In this document: positions 25,159 through 34,572 of the stretch, piece after piece
How positions within the stretch are numbered: position 1 is the first letter of the stretch
Layout: each line of letters begins with the position of its first letter
DNA from: Methanobacterium_D oryzae
GTDB taxonomy: Archaea; Methanobacteriota; Methanobacteria; Methanobacteriales; Methanobacteriaceae
DNA: 64,000 nucleotides
Assembly: GCF_050433505.1 (NCBI RefSeq)
Contig: NZ_JBNPXC010000001.1
Location: 1,273,085 to 1,337,084 of the forward strand
Direction of reading: 5' to 3'
Program-made: the position numbers and the translations under genes
The notes under the pieces: model-generated
The model's input: only the letters and a program-made list of their open reading frames with translations
What the model was told of the DNA's origin: nothing
Database searches by the model: none

Positions 25159-25695
25159 TTGGATACAGCATTTACTATATTTCTAATTGCAGTTTCGATT
25201 ATCGCGATCGTTCTTATTTGGATTTTCTGGTCATTTGCTATAGGTGCTGGATGGGAGCCAACTTCAAAAAAAATAGTTAAAAAGATGATGGAGATGGCTG
25301 AAGTAAATTCAGATGATGTTGTTTATGATTTGGGATCTGGTGATGGAAGAATTGTGATAGAAGCTGCTAAAAGATACAATTCTATGGCCGTAGGAATAGA
25401 AGCTGATCCTATTCGTGTTTTATGGTCTCGTATAATGGTGAGGATCTTCCGCCTTCAAAATAATGTTAAAATAACTTGGAAAAACATTTTCAATCAAGAT
25501 ATAAGTGATGCAACAGTAGTTACTTTGTTTTTATGGAAAAATATTAATCAAAAACTTAAACCAAAATTATTGGGCGAATTAAAGCCCGGTACTCGTGTTG
25601 TTTCGTATATATGGACATTTGAAGGGTGGGAACCCGTTAAAGCAGATAATTATGAAAATATATATCTGTACATAATTGGTGAAAGCGATAAATAA
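25159..25695 (+). CDS. Membrane-anchored class I SAM-dependent methyltransferase, 178 aa
   Basis: An N-terminal transmembrane helix (about residues 5-26, with LIAVSIIAIVLIWIFW) is followed by a SAM-binding fold: VVYDLGSGDGRIVIEAA is motif I, VGIEADP the acidic loop, then FLWKNINQKLKPKLLGEL. This pattern is common in small anchored methyltransferases of unknown substrate. AGGAG is eight bases from the TTG at 25159, which I take as the start; an earlier TTG at 25153 would be too close. Substrate unknown; it is downstream of the sod terminator and so independently expressed. Confidence 0.82.
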   Translation: MDTAFTIFLIAVSIIAIVLIWIFWSFAIGAGWEPTSKKIVKKMMEMAEVNSDDVVYDLGSGDGRIVIEAAKRYNSMAVGIEADPIRVLWSRIMVRIFRLQNNVKITWKNIFNQDISDATVVTLFLWKNINQKLKPKLLGELKPGTRVVSYIWTFEGWEPVKADNYENIYLYIIGESDK

Positions 25696-26116
25696 AATAT
25701 TAAAGAGATTAATTTTGAGATTATAAAAATTTTTCTTACTTCGTTTAATATGTTTAATTTGATTTATTTGTAGCTAAAGAGTTCCTATTATGTGATTTTA
25801 TTAGAAATCATGGTTTTTTATGAAGTTAGTATATATGATATGATCTATTTGTACTGATTTTTCAGTAATTTAGGAAATTTTTTGGGAATTTAGGTAAAAT
25901 GAATAATTTTTATTTCGTTATAGTTCAGTTAAACGAAGCCCATAAATTTTATACTTTTTCATTCTTCTTATTGTAACTCATTTATTTTTTTTTTTGAATG
26001 TGCATTTAAATTATAAGATATATAATATTAATTATAAAAACTTGAAAAATAAAAAAATTATCATTAGATGGACATCCTTTATAGAAAATCAATTTTATAT
26101 TTAGGCAAGGGATACA
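25696..26116. other. AT-rich spacer, 421 bp, no gene seen
   Basis: Between the methyltransferase and the PaaK gene, both plus strand. It is A/T-rich with T-tracts and a purine-poor stretch; no frame with a ribosome binding site and no tRNA-like sequence is visible. The promoter of the PaaK-ACT unit must be near its right end. Confidence 0.5.
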
Positions 26117-27415
26117 ATGATCTGGAATAAAGAAGCAGAATGCATATCAGAAGATGAAAAGGAAAAATTACAGCTTAAAAGATTACAAAATGTGGTAAAA
26201 ATAGCTTACGAAAATGTTCCATATTACAGGAAGCGTTTTGATGAGTTGAACATTAAACCAGAGGATATTAAGGCCCTTAAAGATATTGAAAAACTTCCAT
26301 TTACAACAAAAACAGATTTAAGAGACGCATATCCCTTTGGAATGTTTGCAGTAGATGAAGATGATATAATAGAAATACACACTTCATCTGGAACAACAGG
26401 AAAACCAACAGTTTCAGGATATACTCAAAAAGACCTTGAAATATGGGGAGAAGTAATGGCACGTGCCCTTGCAATGGCAGGTGCAGGAAAAAAGGATTTT
26501 ATTCAAAATGCATATGGATATGGTCTTTTTACAGGTGGAATGGGCGTACACTATGGCGCACAAAAAATTGGCGCAACTGTAGTTCCAATTTCAGCTGGAA
26601 ATACAATGAGACAGCTTGAACTTATGCAAGATTTTGGAACTACTCTTTTAACATGCACTCCTTCTTATGCTCTATATTTAGCTGAAGTAGCTGAAAAAGA
26701 GGGCATTAGCGAGAATTCAATAAAATTAAAAGCAGGTGTTTTTGGAGCTGAAATGTGGACTGAAGAAATGAGGGGAGAGCTTGAAAAGAGATTGAATATC
26801 GACGCCCTTAATATTTATGGCCTAACAGAAATCATCGGTCCAGGAGTAGCAATGGAATGTAAAGATAAGGATGGATTACATATTTCTGATGACCATTTCT
26901 ATCCTGAAATTATTGATGCCAACACGCTTGAAACAATGGGAGAAGGAGAAAAAGGAGAGCTTGTTTTAACAACACTTACAAGGGAAGGGATGCCTATTAT
27001 TCGTTTCCGTACAAAAGATATTACAGCTCTTCGAAAAGGAAAATGTTCATGTGGAAGGACACTAATTAAAATGGATAGAATTACTGGACGTACAGATGAC
27101 ATGCTTAAAATCAGGGGCGTTATTGTATTCCCATCACAGATTGAAAAGGCGCTTTTAAGGATTGAAGGTTTAGAGCCCCACTATCAGATTGTAGTAACCA
27201 GACCACGCCATTTGGATGAAATTGAAGTTCGTGTGGAAAACTCTGAAAAGCTATTTTCAGATGAAGTTAAACATGTAGAACATGCTAAAAAGATGATTGA
27301 GGATTATATTCATAGCGAAATTGGTTTAAGAGTTAATGTAACTCTTGTTGAACCGCAATCTATCCCAAGAAGTGAGGGAAAAGCGGTTAGGGTCATAGAT
27401 AAAAGAGAATTCTAA
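26117..27415 (+). CDS. paaK: Phenylacetate-CoA ligase family enzyme (PaaK-type)
   Basis: Acyl-adenylate-forming enzyme of 432 aa that activates an aryl acid with ATP and CoA. The P-loop motif HTSSGTTGKPTV, the AMP motif YGLTE and the late GRTDDMLKIRG motif are all present. In methanogens this protein is thought to activate aryl acids such as phenylacetate or indoleacetate for salvage into aromatic amino acids by oxidoreductases. It is followed after 39 bp by an ACT-domain protein, a pairing seen in many archaea and consistent with amino-acid feedback. Confidence 0.94.
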   Translation: MIWNKEAECISEDEKEKLQLKRLQNVVKIAYENVPYYRKRFDELNIKPEDIKALKDIEKLPFTTKTDLRDAYPFGMFAVDEDDIIEIHTSSGTTGKPTVSGYTQKDLEIWGEVMARALAMAGAGKKDFIQNAYGYGLFTGGMGVHYGAQKIGATVVPISAGNTMRQLELMQDFGTTLLTCTPSYALYLAEVAEKEGISENSIKLKAGVFGAEMWTEEMRGELEKRLNIDALNIYGLTEIIGPGVAMECKDKDGLHISDDHFYPEIIDANTLETMGEGEKGELVLTTLTREGMPIIRFRTKDITALRKGKCSCGRTLIKMDRITGRTDDMLKIRGVIVFPSQIEKALLRIEGLEPHYQIVVTRPRHLDEIEVRVENSEKLFSDEVKHVEHAKKMIEDYIHSEIGLRVNVTLVEPQSIPRSEGKAVRVIDKREF

Positions 27416-27454
27416 GCGATATTATTTGAATTAAAAATATATGGATGGCAGAAA

Positions 27455-27886
27455 ATGAAATTAAAACAAATATCTATATTTTTGGAAAATAAAAAGGGAA
27501 GACTTTGGAAAGCTTTGAGTATCTTAAAAGATAAGGGAATTAATATAAGGGCTCTTTCCATTGCAGATACATCAGAATTTGGAATTCTTAGGTTAATTAT
27601 TTCAGAACCACAAAAAGCTAAAGAAGCTCTTGAAGAAAGTAATTTTGTAGTTAAAATCAATGAAGTAATTGCAGTTGAAGTATCTGACGAACCTGGAGGA
27701 CTAGAGGGAATTCTTGAAATTTTAAATAAAGAAGATATCAATGTAGAATATATCTATGCCTTTGTTGAAAAAAATGAAGATAAAGCCATAGTTGTATTGC
27801 GTACAGAAGATATTGATGCAGGTATTAAAGCTTTAGAAGATGGTGGAGCTACTATAATTTCATGTGAAGAAGTTTATAAATTATAA
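27455..27886 (+). CDS. Tandem ACT-domain regulatory protein, 143 aa
   Basis: Two consecutive ACT domains without a catalytic part: the first begins KQISIFLENKKGRLWKALSI and the second VEVSDEPGGLEGILEIL. ACT domains bind amino acids at dimer interfaces. The location directly behind the PaaK gene suggests it senses an aromatic amino acid for that enzyme, by analogy with other PaaK-ACT neighbours. The start is ATG at 27455. Confidence 0.92.
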   Translation: MKLKQISIFLENKKGRLWKALSILKDKGINIRALSIADTSEFGILRLIISEPQKAKEALEESNFVVKINEVIAVEVSDEPGGLEGILEILNKEDINVEYIYAFVEKNEDKAIVVLRTEDIDAGIKALEDGGATIISCEEVYKL

Positions 27887-27926
27887 AATTTTATTTTTTT
27901 ATAAATTCATTATTTTATTTTTGATT

Positions 27927-28481
27927 TTAAAAGAATAAATGCTCTAATAATATTTTAAAACCAATTCCAATTAATATTACACCACCTAATACTTCTATTT
28001 TATTTTCAAAGAAGTGTCCAACATTTTTGCCAATGTAAACACCGATAAATGAAAGGATAAATGTTACAATCCCTATTATCAAGATTGGTTGGAGTATCGA
28101 TGTATTTAAGAATGCAAATGTTACACCAACAGCGAAAGCATCAATACTTGTTGCTATTGAAAGAATTAACAATTCTTTAAGCGAGAAAGCACTGCAAACA
28201 TCCTCTTCTTCTCCAGAAAAGCTTTCATAAATCATTTTAATACCTATGGCAAGCAATAAAATAAATGCTATCCATGGGGCAAGAGTGGAAACAATACTTT
28301 GTAATTTTAGACCTGAAAGCCAACCTATAACTGGCATTATGGCCTGAAATCCTCCAAAAAAGATTGCAATTATAAAAGCATGTTTAATATTACATTTTAA
28401 AGTTAGTCCCCTTGTTATTGAAACACTAAAAGCATCCATAGCAAGTCCTATGGCTAAAAGAAATATAGAGATAAAATCCAT
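27927..28481 (-). CDS. mntP: Manganese efflux pump MntP family
   Basis: Six hydrophobic helices in 184 aa with the MntP pattern: MDFISIFLLAIGLAMDAFSV at the start and the repeat-related ATSIDAFAVGVTFAFL in the second half. The Asp residues in AMDAF and SIDAF are functionally important in the family. GTGAT lies four bases before the chosen ATG at 28481. The gene converges with the ACT gene and is followed upstream by thiD and cofC on the same strand. Confidence 0.9.
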   Translation of the reverse strand: MDFISIFLLAIGLAMDAFSVSITRGLTLKCNIKHAFIIAIFFGGFQAIMPVIGWLSGLKLQSIVSTLAPWIAFILLLAIGIKMIYESFSGEEEDVCSAFSLKELLILSIATSIDAFAVGVTFAFLNTSILQPILIIGIVTFILSFIGVYIGKNVGHFFENKIEVLGGVILIGIGFKILLEHLFF

Positions 28482-28502
28482 AATTATCACAATTAATATT
28501 TT

Positions 28503-29261
28503 TTAAATAAATAAATCAGAAAATTTCCAGAATTGATTTAAAGTACCTTTCATTCCATATTTGATACTTTTATTTACAAATTCACCCGCTTCTTTAACTG
28601 CAGTTTCGAGATCACTACCCTTTACAAGGGAAGCCACAATTGCGGCAGAATAACTACAACCACTACCATGTACATTGTCGCTTTTTATTAATTCTCCTTC
28701 AATAACTTTTATTGATCCATCATAAAGCACATCAGTTCCTTCAAGATGTCCCCCTGTAATTACCACATTACAAATTTTTCCAATTTTTTGTGCAGCCTTG
28801 ATTGAATCTTCTATCTTTTCTATTTTAATTCCTGAAATTTCTTGAGCTTCATGTATATTTGGAGTAGTAATTGTAGTGAAAGGCAAAAGATATTTTTTTA
28901 AAGATTTAGCAATATCTTTTTTAGATAAAAACCCGCCAGAACCTGCAATCATTACAGGATCAACTACAACCTTTAAATTATATTCTTTAACCTTTTTTGA
29001 AACAGTTTTTATGATTTCCTCTGAATAGAGCATCCCTGTCTTTACAAATTCAATTTTTTCCTGCTCTAAAACTGCATCAATTTGTTTTTCAATAAAATCA
29101 GGATCAATTGGCATAATTCCAGTTACTTTATTAACATTTTGGGCAGTGAGTGCAGTTATTACTGCTGTTCCATAAATTCCAAAAGCTGAAAATGTTTTAA
29201 TATCATTTAAGATTCCAGCACCGCCTGTAGGGTCAAAACCAGCGATAGTCATTGCAGTCAT
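28503..29261 (-). CDS. thiD: Hydroxymethylpyrimidine/phosphomethylpyrimidine kinase
   Basis: ThiD phosphorylates HMP and HMP-P in thiamine synthesis. Ribokinase-like features are TIAGFDPTGGAGILNDIKTF near the N-terminus, VVDPVMIAGSGG in the middle and the anion-hole motif VHGSGCSYSAA near the end. At 252 aa it lacks the C-terminal ThiN domain found fused in some archaea. Its ATG overlaps the cofC stop by four bases (ATGA), so the two are translationally coupled. Confidence 0.95.
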   Translation of the reverse strand: MTAMTIAGFDPTGGAGILNDIKTFSAFGIYGTAVITALTAQNVNKVTGIMPIDPDFIEKQIDAVLEQEKIEFVKTGMLYSEEIIKTVSKKVKEYNLKVVVDPVMIAGSGGFLSKKDIAKSLKKYLLPFTTITTPNIHEAQEISGIKIEKIEDSIKAAQKIGKICNVVITGGHLEGTDVLYDGSIKVIEGELIKSDNVHGSGCSYSAAIVASLVKGSDLETAVKEAGEFVNKSIKYGMKGTLNQFWKFSDLFI

Positions 29262-29935
29262 ATAGAAGCCTCACGAGTTACATCCAATCTTTCAGATCCA
29301 TGATTAGATTTAACCTTAAGCTGTACTTTCTTTAAATATTTCCTGGCTTCAGTCTCAGTGCCATGTAACATTATTTCTCCTAAATCTTCAGCAGTATTCA
29401 CATCTAAAGATAAATAAAATGAATCGTATATTTTATAGGTAAAATTATTTAATTTAGCTTCTTTAATATGTTCAAAAAAGCTGTAATCTCCAAATTTCAT
29501 TTTAAATACAGATACTGGGAAAAGTAATGCATTTGTACCTCCACCTTTTGCAGGGGCAATTACAACATCAAATTCTTCTTCAGCCTCTAATAATTCCTTA
29601 ACATGACTTTTTTTGATTAATGGCACATCTGATGGGACTATAAGTATATTATCACATGATTTTGAACAGTAATCTATAGCTTGATGTAAAGCTCCATTTA
29701 AATCTGTTTTACCTTTTTCTTTAAGGGTTTCTACATTCATACTGGAAACATAATTTAATACTTGGTCATCTGAGCTTATAATAACTATTTTTTTAACTAA
29801 TCCATCTAATACATTAATTACATCATTTAGCATTGCTTTTAAGAGATTTTCACGTTCTATTACACTTAATTTTGGAGACAATCTTGTTTTTGCATGTACA
29901 AATCTAGAAACTGGTATAATTGCAAATGTTTTCAT
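29258..29935 (-). CDS. cofC: 2-phospho-L-lactate guanylyltransferase CofC
   Basis: Activates 2-phospho-L-lactate with GTP for coenzyme F420 synthesis. The 225-aa protein starts FAIIPVSRFVHAKTRLSP, the nucleotide-binding motif of this family, followed by VPSDVPLI and the GGGTNALLFP motif. ATG is preceded by GAGGCC. It overlaps thiD by four bases; a direct metabolic link to thiamine is not obvious. Confidence 0.95.
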   Translation of the reverse strand: MKTFAIIPVSRFVHAKTRLSPKLSVIERENLLKAMLNDVINVLDGLVKKIVIISSDDQVLNYVSSMNVETLKEKGKTDLNGALHQAIDYCSKSCDNILIVPSDVPLIKKSHVKELLEAEEEFDVVIAPAKGGGTNALLFPVSVFKMKFGDYSFFEHIKEAKLNNFTYKIYDSFYLSLDVNTAEDLGEIMLHGTETEARKYLKKVQLKVKSNHGSERLDVTREASI

Positions 29936-29990
29936 ATTTTGGCCTCATTATGTAGTTAAATTTTACCTTATTCTTTAAATTTGCATGAAA

Positions 29991-30689
29991 TTATATTCCT
30001 AAAGAACTTTTTATGTAATCTGAAATATTATCAATCCATGTTTGCCCGGCGTTTATATCTTTATTTTTTAGATTGCTGACTTCACTTTCATTCACGTTGA
30101 ATGTGTTCATGATGTTGGTTTTTGCATCTGATATGTTTTGACGGAGTTTACTCCAGGTAATGTCATTTTTTTCAACCATATCGACTGGTTCTCCAGTGTA
30201 TGGATTTAAACTGCCACCAGACATAATTATCCATATTTCAAGCTGTGTATTGATAGCACTTTGTTTATCAGAAGAATTGAATTCATTTATTACTTGATTT
30301 AAGGAATCATAAGTGGTGTTTACGGGTAATAATTTAGATCCTACATTAACTCTTTTTGAAGGTTCTAAAGAAAATGCTTTTACTGTTTCATTTGAGTTAG
30401 GCACTATAGTTTTATCTTCTGCAAGTATCATATCGGGAGAGATACTACTTGAAAGTACTTCTCCTTTTTTAACCTTAATGGCGTTATTTCCATTATTTTT
30501 TATATTAATTTCATGTGGAACAGTACCTGCAGAAGTACTCTGTATTATCTGGATGTTTTCTTTATTATAAACTTCATTTAAAGCATCTCCACTTGAAACA
30601 GAGTAACTCATGTATCCTGAAGTTAATGCAAATAAAATAACTATAAGAACAATACCAGTAACTCTAATATTCATTTTTTTCCCACGCAT
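29991..30689 (-). CDS. Exported or membrane-anchored hypothetical protein, 232 aa
   Basis: A single N-terminal hydrophobic segment (about residues 10-26, VTGIVLIVILFALTSGYM) acts as signal or anchor, followed by an extracellular domain with Asn/Ser/Lys-rich strands (HEINIKNNGNNAIKVKKGEV resembles a beta-sandwich) and a helical C-terminus. Two Met codons five residues apart compete as start; the second, at 30674, gives MNIRVTG. No known family is recognised. It lies nine bases downstream of the proS stop and so may be expressed with it. Confidence 0.68.
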   Translation of the reverse strand: MRGKKMNIRVTGIVLIVILFALTSGYMSYSVSSGDALNEVYNKENIQIIQSTSAGTVPHEINIKNNGNNAIKVKKGEVLSSSISPDMILAEDKTIVPNSNETVKAFSLEPSKRVNVGSKLLPVNTTYDSLNQVINEFNSSDKQSAINTQLEIWIIMSGGSLNPYTGEPVDMVEKNDITWSKLRQNISDAKTNIMNTFNVNESEVSNLKNKDINAGQTWIDNISDYIKSSLGI

Positions 30690-30698
30690 TGCAAGGCA

Positions 30699-32105
30699 TT
30701 AATATGTTTTTGCAATTAATGTTTTACATTTAGATGGTTTACCACAGTTAATACATACTCCGTGAACGTCTTCTTCTTGAATTCCAAGAATGTCAACGTG
30801 AACTTTTTCTTCTAATTCTTTTCCGCAAGGTTCATCTCCACACCAGTTAAATGAAACTATTCCTTTATTTTCTTCAATTTTTGTTCTAGCTTCTTCAACT
30901 GTTTCAGCAGATCTGATATGTGCATTGAAGGAATCCCATGCTTTATCTTTCATATCCGTACTTATATTGTCCAATAATGTTTTGATATCATCTATAAATG
31001 CATCTGAATCAATAGAAATTGTTTCTTTTTCAAGTTTATCCCTTCTAAAGATTACGGCATTCTTATTTTCTATATCTCGAGGACCTATTTCCATTCTTAA
31101 AGGAACTCCTCTCATTTCATGTTCATAGAATTTTTTTCCTGCTCTTATGTCTCTATCATCCAAATGGACTCTTAAACCAGCATTTTTAAGTTTGTATACA
31201 ATTTCTCTACAGAAATTTAACACTTCTTCTGCACCTTTTTTGAATATAATTGGTACTATGACTACTTGGTATGGAGCAACTGCTGGAGGTAAACATAATC
31301 CCTTTTCATCTCCATGAATACCAATTACTGAAGCAATAACTCGATCAGACACGCCATAACATGTCTGATAAACATGTTCATGTTCTCCTTCTGCTGTTTC
31401 ATAAGTTATATCAAATGTTTTAGCAAATGTTTGTCCAAGATTATGAACAGTTCCAATTTGAAGTGTTTTCCCATCTGGAAGAATAGTATCAAATGCCATC
31501 GTATATTCAGCGCCAGGGAATTTATCCCATTGAGGCCTTTTACTAACTGAATAAGGAATTCCGAGCATATCAAAGAATTCTTTGTAAATTTTAACTGCAG
31601 TCTTCACCTGTTCTTCACATTCTTCCCGAGTCGCATGTACTGTATGAGCTTCTTTAAATGTTGTGATTTCCCTAACTCTTATTAAAGGCCTTGTATGTTT
31701 TGTTTCATATCTGAATGTATTAACAATTTGATAAAATCTAAATGGAAGATCATTATGGGATCTAACCCATAATGCAAACATAGGATACATCGCAGTTTCG
31801 CTTGTAGGGCGCAGAGCCAGTTTTTTATTTAATTCTGTTAATCCACCATGTGTTATCCAGTATACTTCTTCTTCAAATCCTTTAACGTGTATGGCTTCTT
31901 TTGCAAGTTCATCTTCAGGAATTAATAGTGGGAAAAGTACTTCTTCATGAGTTTCGTCCAAGATATTTTTTAGAATATCTAAGGTATGTTTCCTTATTTT
32001 AAACCCTTGGGGTTGCCAAACATGCATTCCCTTCACAGGATATCTGATATCAATTATTTCTGCTTCTTCTAAGATATTGTGGAACCATTCACTGAAATCT
32101 GTCAT
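30699..32105 (-). CDS. proS: Prolyl-tRNA synthetase, archaeal short type
   Basis: Class II synthetase of 468 aa. Features are the PVKGMHVWQPQGF motif near the start, RPTSETAMYPMF, FRYETKHTRPLIR (motif 2), LGQTFA and the anticodon-binding domain. The end carries the archaeal C-terminal zinc domain with Cys in CGDEPCGKELEEK and CINCGKPSKC, terminating in KTY. ATG follows GGTGAATAA. In methanogens ProRS can be relaxed in specificity toward Cys; nothing here tests that. Confidence 0.97.
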   Translation of the reverse strand: MTDFSEWFHNILEEAEIIDIRYPVKGMHVWQPQGFKIRKHTLDILKNILDETHEEVLFPLLIPEDELAKEAIHVKGFEEEVYWITHGGLTELNKKLALRPTSETAMYPMFALWVRSHNDLPFRFYQIVNTFRYETKHTRPLIRVREITTFKEAHTVHATREECEEQVKTAVKIYKEFFDMLGIPYSVSKRPQWDKFPGAEYTMAFDTILPDGKTLQIGTVHNLGQTFAKTFDITYETAEGEHEHVYQTCYGVSDRVIASVIGIHGDEKGLCLPPAVAPYQVVIVPIIFKKGAEEVLNFCREIVYKLKNAGLRVHLDDRDIRAGKKFYEHEMRGVPLRMEIGPRDIENKNAVIFRRDKLEKETISIDSDAFIDDIKTLLDNISTDMKDKAWDSFNAHIRSAETVEEARTKIEENKGIVSFNWCGDEPCGKELEEKVHVDILGIQEEDVHGVCINCGKPSKCKTLIAKTY

Positions 32106-32315
32106 TTATTCACCTTATTAATCTAATAATAAAAATTACACTATGAAATAAATTTTTAAATAATTATTATATGTAAATTGTTGTCAGTTTAATTATTTAA
32201 GATTAAAGGAAAAAATAAAATAAATTTTTTAATTTCACTCTAGAAAAATAGGATAAAAATAAGACCTTAATTTGAAATTAAATTAATGATTATAAAGATT
32301 AAAGAAAAGAGTTAT
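32106..32315. other. Short AT-rich spacer, no gene
   Basis: 210 bp between the start of proS and the stop of the 30-aa basic protein gene, both minus strand. It must hold the proS promoter. Poly-A/T runs only. Confidence 0.45.
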
Positions 32316-32408
32316 CTAATGTTTAACTCCTCTTCCTCTTTTACTTCCAAGTTTTCTGTAGTGACTTTTCTGTCTTGTTCTAACTTTAGTTCCTTTGACT
32401 TTTGCCAT
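32316..32408 (-). CDS. Very basic 30-residue protein, possibly ribosomal
   Basis: Beginning with ATG at 32408 behind a strong GGAGTGA, this frame encodes 30 residues of which 12 are Lys or Arg and 2 are His; it starts MAKVKGTKVRTRQKSHYRKL and ends with GRGVKH. Such composition, tiny size and a good ribosome binding site fit a ribosome- or RNA-binding protein, similar in character to S30e or L41e. I cannot assign it to a specific family. It stands alone between proS and egsA. Confidence 0.7.
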   Translation of the reverse strand: MAKVKGTKVRTRQKSHYRKLGSKRGRGVKH

Positions 32409-32821
32409 TTTATTCACTCCTAATAATTTAATTTAATATTTAGCACTGTAATCATTGTAACAGTACTTATAATCTTCTTATTCTAAAGATAATAGATTTT
32501 TTTACTATTAGCAATTAGAATAATAATCTATTAACAATATCGTTAACTTTTACATTTTTTAATATTACTTTATATAATTTGTCAATTTCTTTATTAAAAT
32601 TATTTTTCTAATCATCTTCACTTAAATAGAAAAAGATATCTCAATCCAAAGCAATAATGATTGTAAAAGTGTATTAAATATAAGATGTTTAAATATATTA
32701 CGATTGAATCATTTATAAACCTTTATATTAATCACATAACTTTAAAAAATATTGGTAATTATGGGTTTAAACTTACAAAATATGGCAATAAGACAAATTT
32801 ATTGAATAAAAGGACGATAAC
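32409..32821. other. Divergent intergenic region, 413 bp
   Basis: AT-rich DNA separating the minus-strand basic protein and the plus-strand egsA. A weak plus-strand frame exists from 32685 but has no ribosome binding site and runs into egsA; I do not call it. The sequence near 32669-32677, AAAGTGTATTA on the plus strand, is a partial reverse match to the box in the 16.6-kb array. Confidence 0.45.
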
Positions 32822-33865
32822 ATGGACTTTAGAAAAATTCAGCTACCAAGGGAAATACATACGGGTGCTGGTATAATTGAAAATACAGGTTCTATCTGTA
32901 AAGATTTAATGTTTAAAGGTAAAGCTCTGGTGATAACTGGACCTAATACCCTTAAAATTGGTGGAGAAAAAGTTATAGAAAGCCTTCAAAATGAAAATTT
33001 CTCTGTTGAAACTCATATTATTGATAAAGCTTCAAAAAAATCTGTTTTAGAAGTTCAAAACATGGCTAAAAATGCAGCTGTGGTATTAGGAGTTGGGGGC
33101 GGGAAAGTTATAGATACAGCGAAACTTGCATCTACAAGAAGCGACATCCAGTTTATCAGCGTTCCAACAGCAGCCTCTCATGACGGAATCGCTTCACCAC
33201 GTGCATCTATAAAGAATGAAAGAGGATCTGTATCTCTTGAAGCTCAAGCTCCCATTGGAGTAATTGCAGATACAGAAATTATAAGTAAAGCACCATTTAG
33301 ACTTCTTGCAGCAGGATACGGTGATATAGTATCAAATTATACTGCCATTTTAGATTGGAAATTAGCTTATAGACTTTTAAATGAGTATTATAGCGATTCA
33401 GCAGCTGCACTTTCGCTTATGACAGCTAAAATGACCATGGAATCAGCGGATGCTATTAAAGAAGGGTTAATAGAAAGTGCAGGAGTTATAGTGAAAGGGT
33501 TGATAAGTAGTGGAATGGCTATAAGCATTGCTGGAACAAGCAGGCCTGCAAGTGGTTCTGAACATAAATTCAGTCATGCCTTGGATATCATTGCTCCTAA
33601 ACCAGCTTTACATGGAGAACAATGTGGTATTGGTACTATAATGATGATGTATCTCCATGGGGGAGATTGGAAATCTATTCGAGATTCATTAAAACTTATA
33701 AAAGCTCCAACAACAGCGTATGAACTAGGAATTGATCCAGAATATATTATTGAAGCCCTTACAATGGCCCATACTATCAGAAAAGAAAGATACACTATTT
33801 TGGGAGATAGGGGTCTAACAATGGAAGCAGCTGAAGAGCTTGCAACTGTTACTGGAGTAATATAA
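32822..33865 (+). CDS. egsA: sn-glycerol-1-phosphate dehydrogenase
   Basis: Makes the G1P backbone of archaeal ether lipids from dihydroxyacetone phosphate. The 347-aa protein has the GVGGGKVIDTAK NAD(P)-binding loop, TAASHDGIASPRAS substrate-binding stretch and zinc-ligand His in HKFSHALD and HGEQCGIG. ATG follows AAGGACGATAAC. It is monocistronic. All catalytic motifs are intact. Confidence 0.97.
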   Translation: MDFRKIQLPREIHTGAGIIENTGSICKDLMFKGKALVITGPNTLKIGGEKVIESLQNENFSVETHIIDKASKKSVLEVQNMAKNAAVVLGVGGGKVIDTAKLASTRSDIQFISVPTAASHDGIASPRASIKNERGSVSLEAQAPIGVIADTEIISKAPFRLLAAGYGDIVSNYTAILDWKLAYRLLNEYYSDSAAALSLMTAKMTMESADAIKEGLIESAGVIVKGLISSGMAISIAGTSRPASGSEHKFSHALDIIAPKPALHGEQCGIGTIMMMYLHGGDWKSIRDSLKLIKAPTTAYELGIDPEYIIEALTMAHTIRKERYTILGDRGLTMEAAEELATVTGVI

Positions 33866-34090
33866 TCAGTTTCTATTTATAATTTAGAAAGTGTCATATT
33901 TAGCAGAAATTTAATTTTTTTCAAGCTTTCTAGAATTAAGATTATTTAATAGAATAGGAATATTATCAAACTATTTATATTCAAATACCTAATGATTTTA
34001 TAGTGAGAAGAATAAAAAATGAAAATAACAGAGTAATTTAAAATAAAATTAAATTATATTATAAGAAACGCTATTTATAGGAGTTAAATA

Positions 34091-34519
34091 ATGATAACGC
34101 TTATTGGAAAAAATCTTGCAGAAAAAGGGCTTAAATTTATGCATTATGGGGCCTCTGCAGAATGTGAAGCGTGTAGATTTAAAAGTACATGCATTGATTC
34201 CCTTGAAGCTGGAAGAGTGTATGTAATAACTGATGTTAAAGATACAGAACAGCCTTGCCCTATACATGAATGTGAGAAAGTTAAAGTAGTTGAAGTTGAA
34301 AGGGCAGATATTGAAGCACTTGTTGACTCAAAAAAAGCATTTGAAGGGTCTATAATTACAGTAGAATTCCCAAACTGTGATAAGGAATGTACGATGAGAG
34401 ATCTATGTTTTCCAGAAGGTTTATATGAAGGAGATAAATGTAAAATAGTTAAAAATATTGGAAAACCAGTTAATGAATGTATTAAAGGACTTAACCTTAG
34501 TTTAGTATTTTTGGAATAA
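34091..34519 (+). CDS. UPF0179 family Cys-rich protein, 142 aa
   Basis: Archaeal UPF0179 family protein. It has eight or more Cys: CEACRFKSTC, CPIHEC, CDKECTMRDLC and others, arranged in clusters that suggest metal or Fe-S binding. It is soluble. Function is not known. ATG is preceded by GGAGTTAAATA. It is 53 bp ahead of rpiA on the same strand, which may be an operon. Confidence 0.9.
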   Translation: MITLIGKNLAEKGLKFMHYGASAECEACRFKSTCIDSLEAGRVYVITDVKDTEQPCPIHECEKVKVVEVERADIEALVDSKKAFEGSIITVEFPNCDKECTMRDLCFPEGLYEGDKCKIVKNIGKPVNECIKGLNLSLVFLE

Positions 34520-34572
34520 TAGGAATACTCCTTTTAATTTTTAGTATTAGATTTATTGGTAGAGGTTTATTT

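Noticed and set aside
32641..32690. Second ORB-like site ahead of egsA
   Set aside because: Only AAGTGTATTA matches in reverse orientation; the Gly-side half of the box is missing and no repetition occurs.
32685..32876. 63-codon frame leading into egsA
   Set aside because: No ribosome binding site, composition of non-coding AT-rich DNA, and overlap with the well-supported egsA start.
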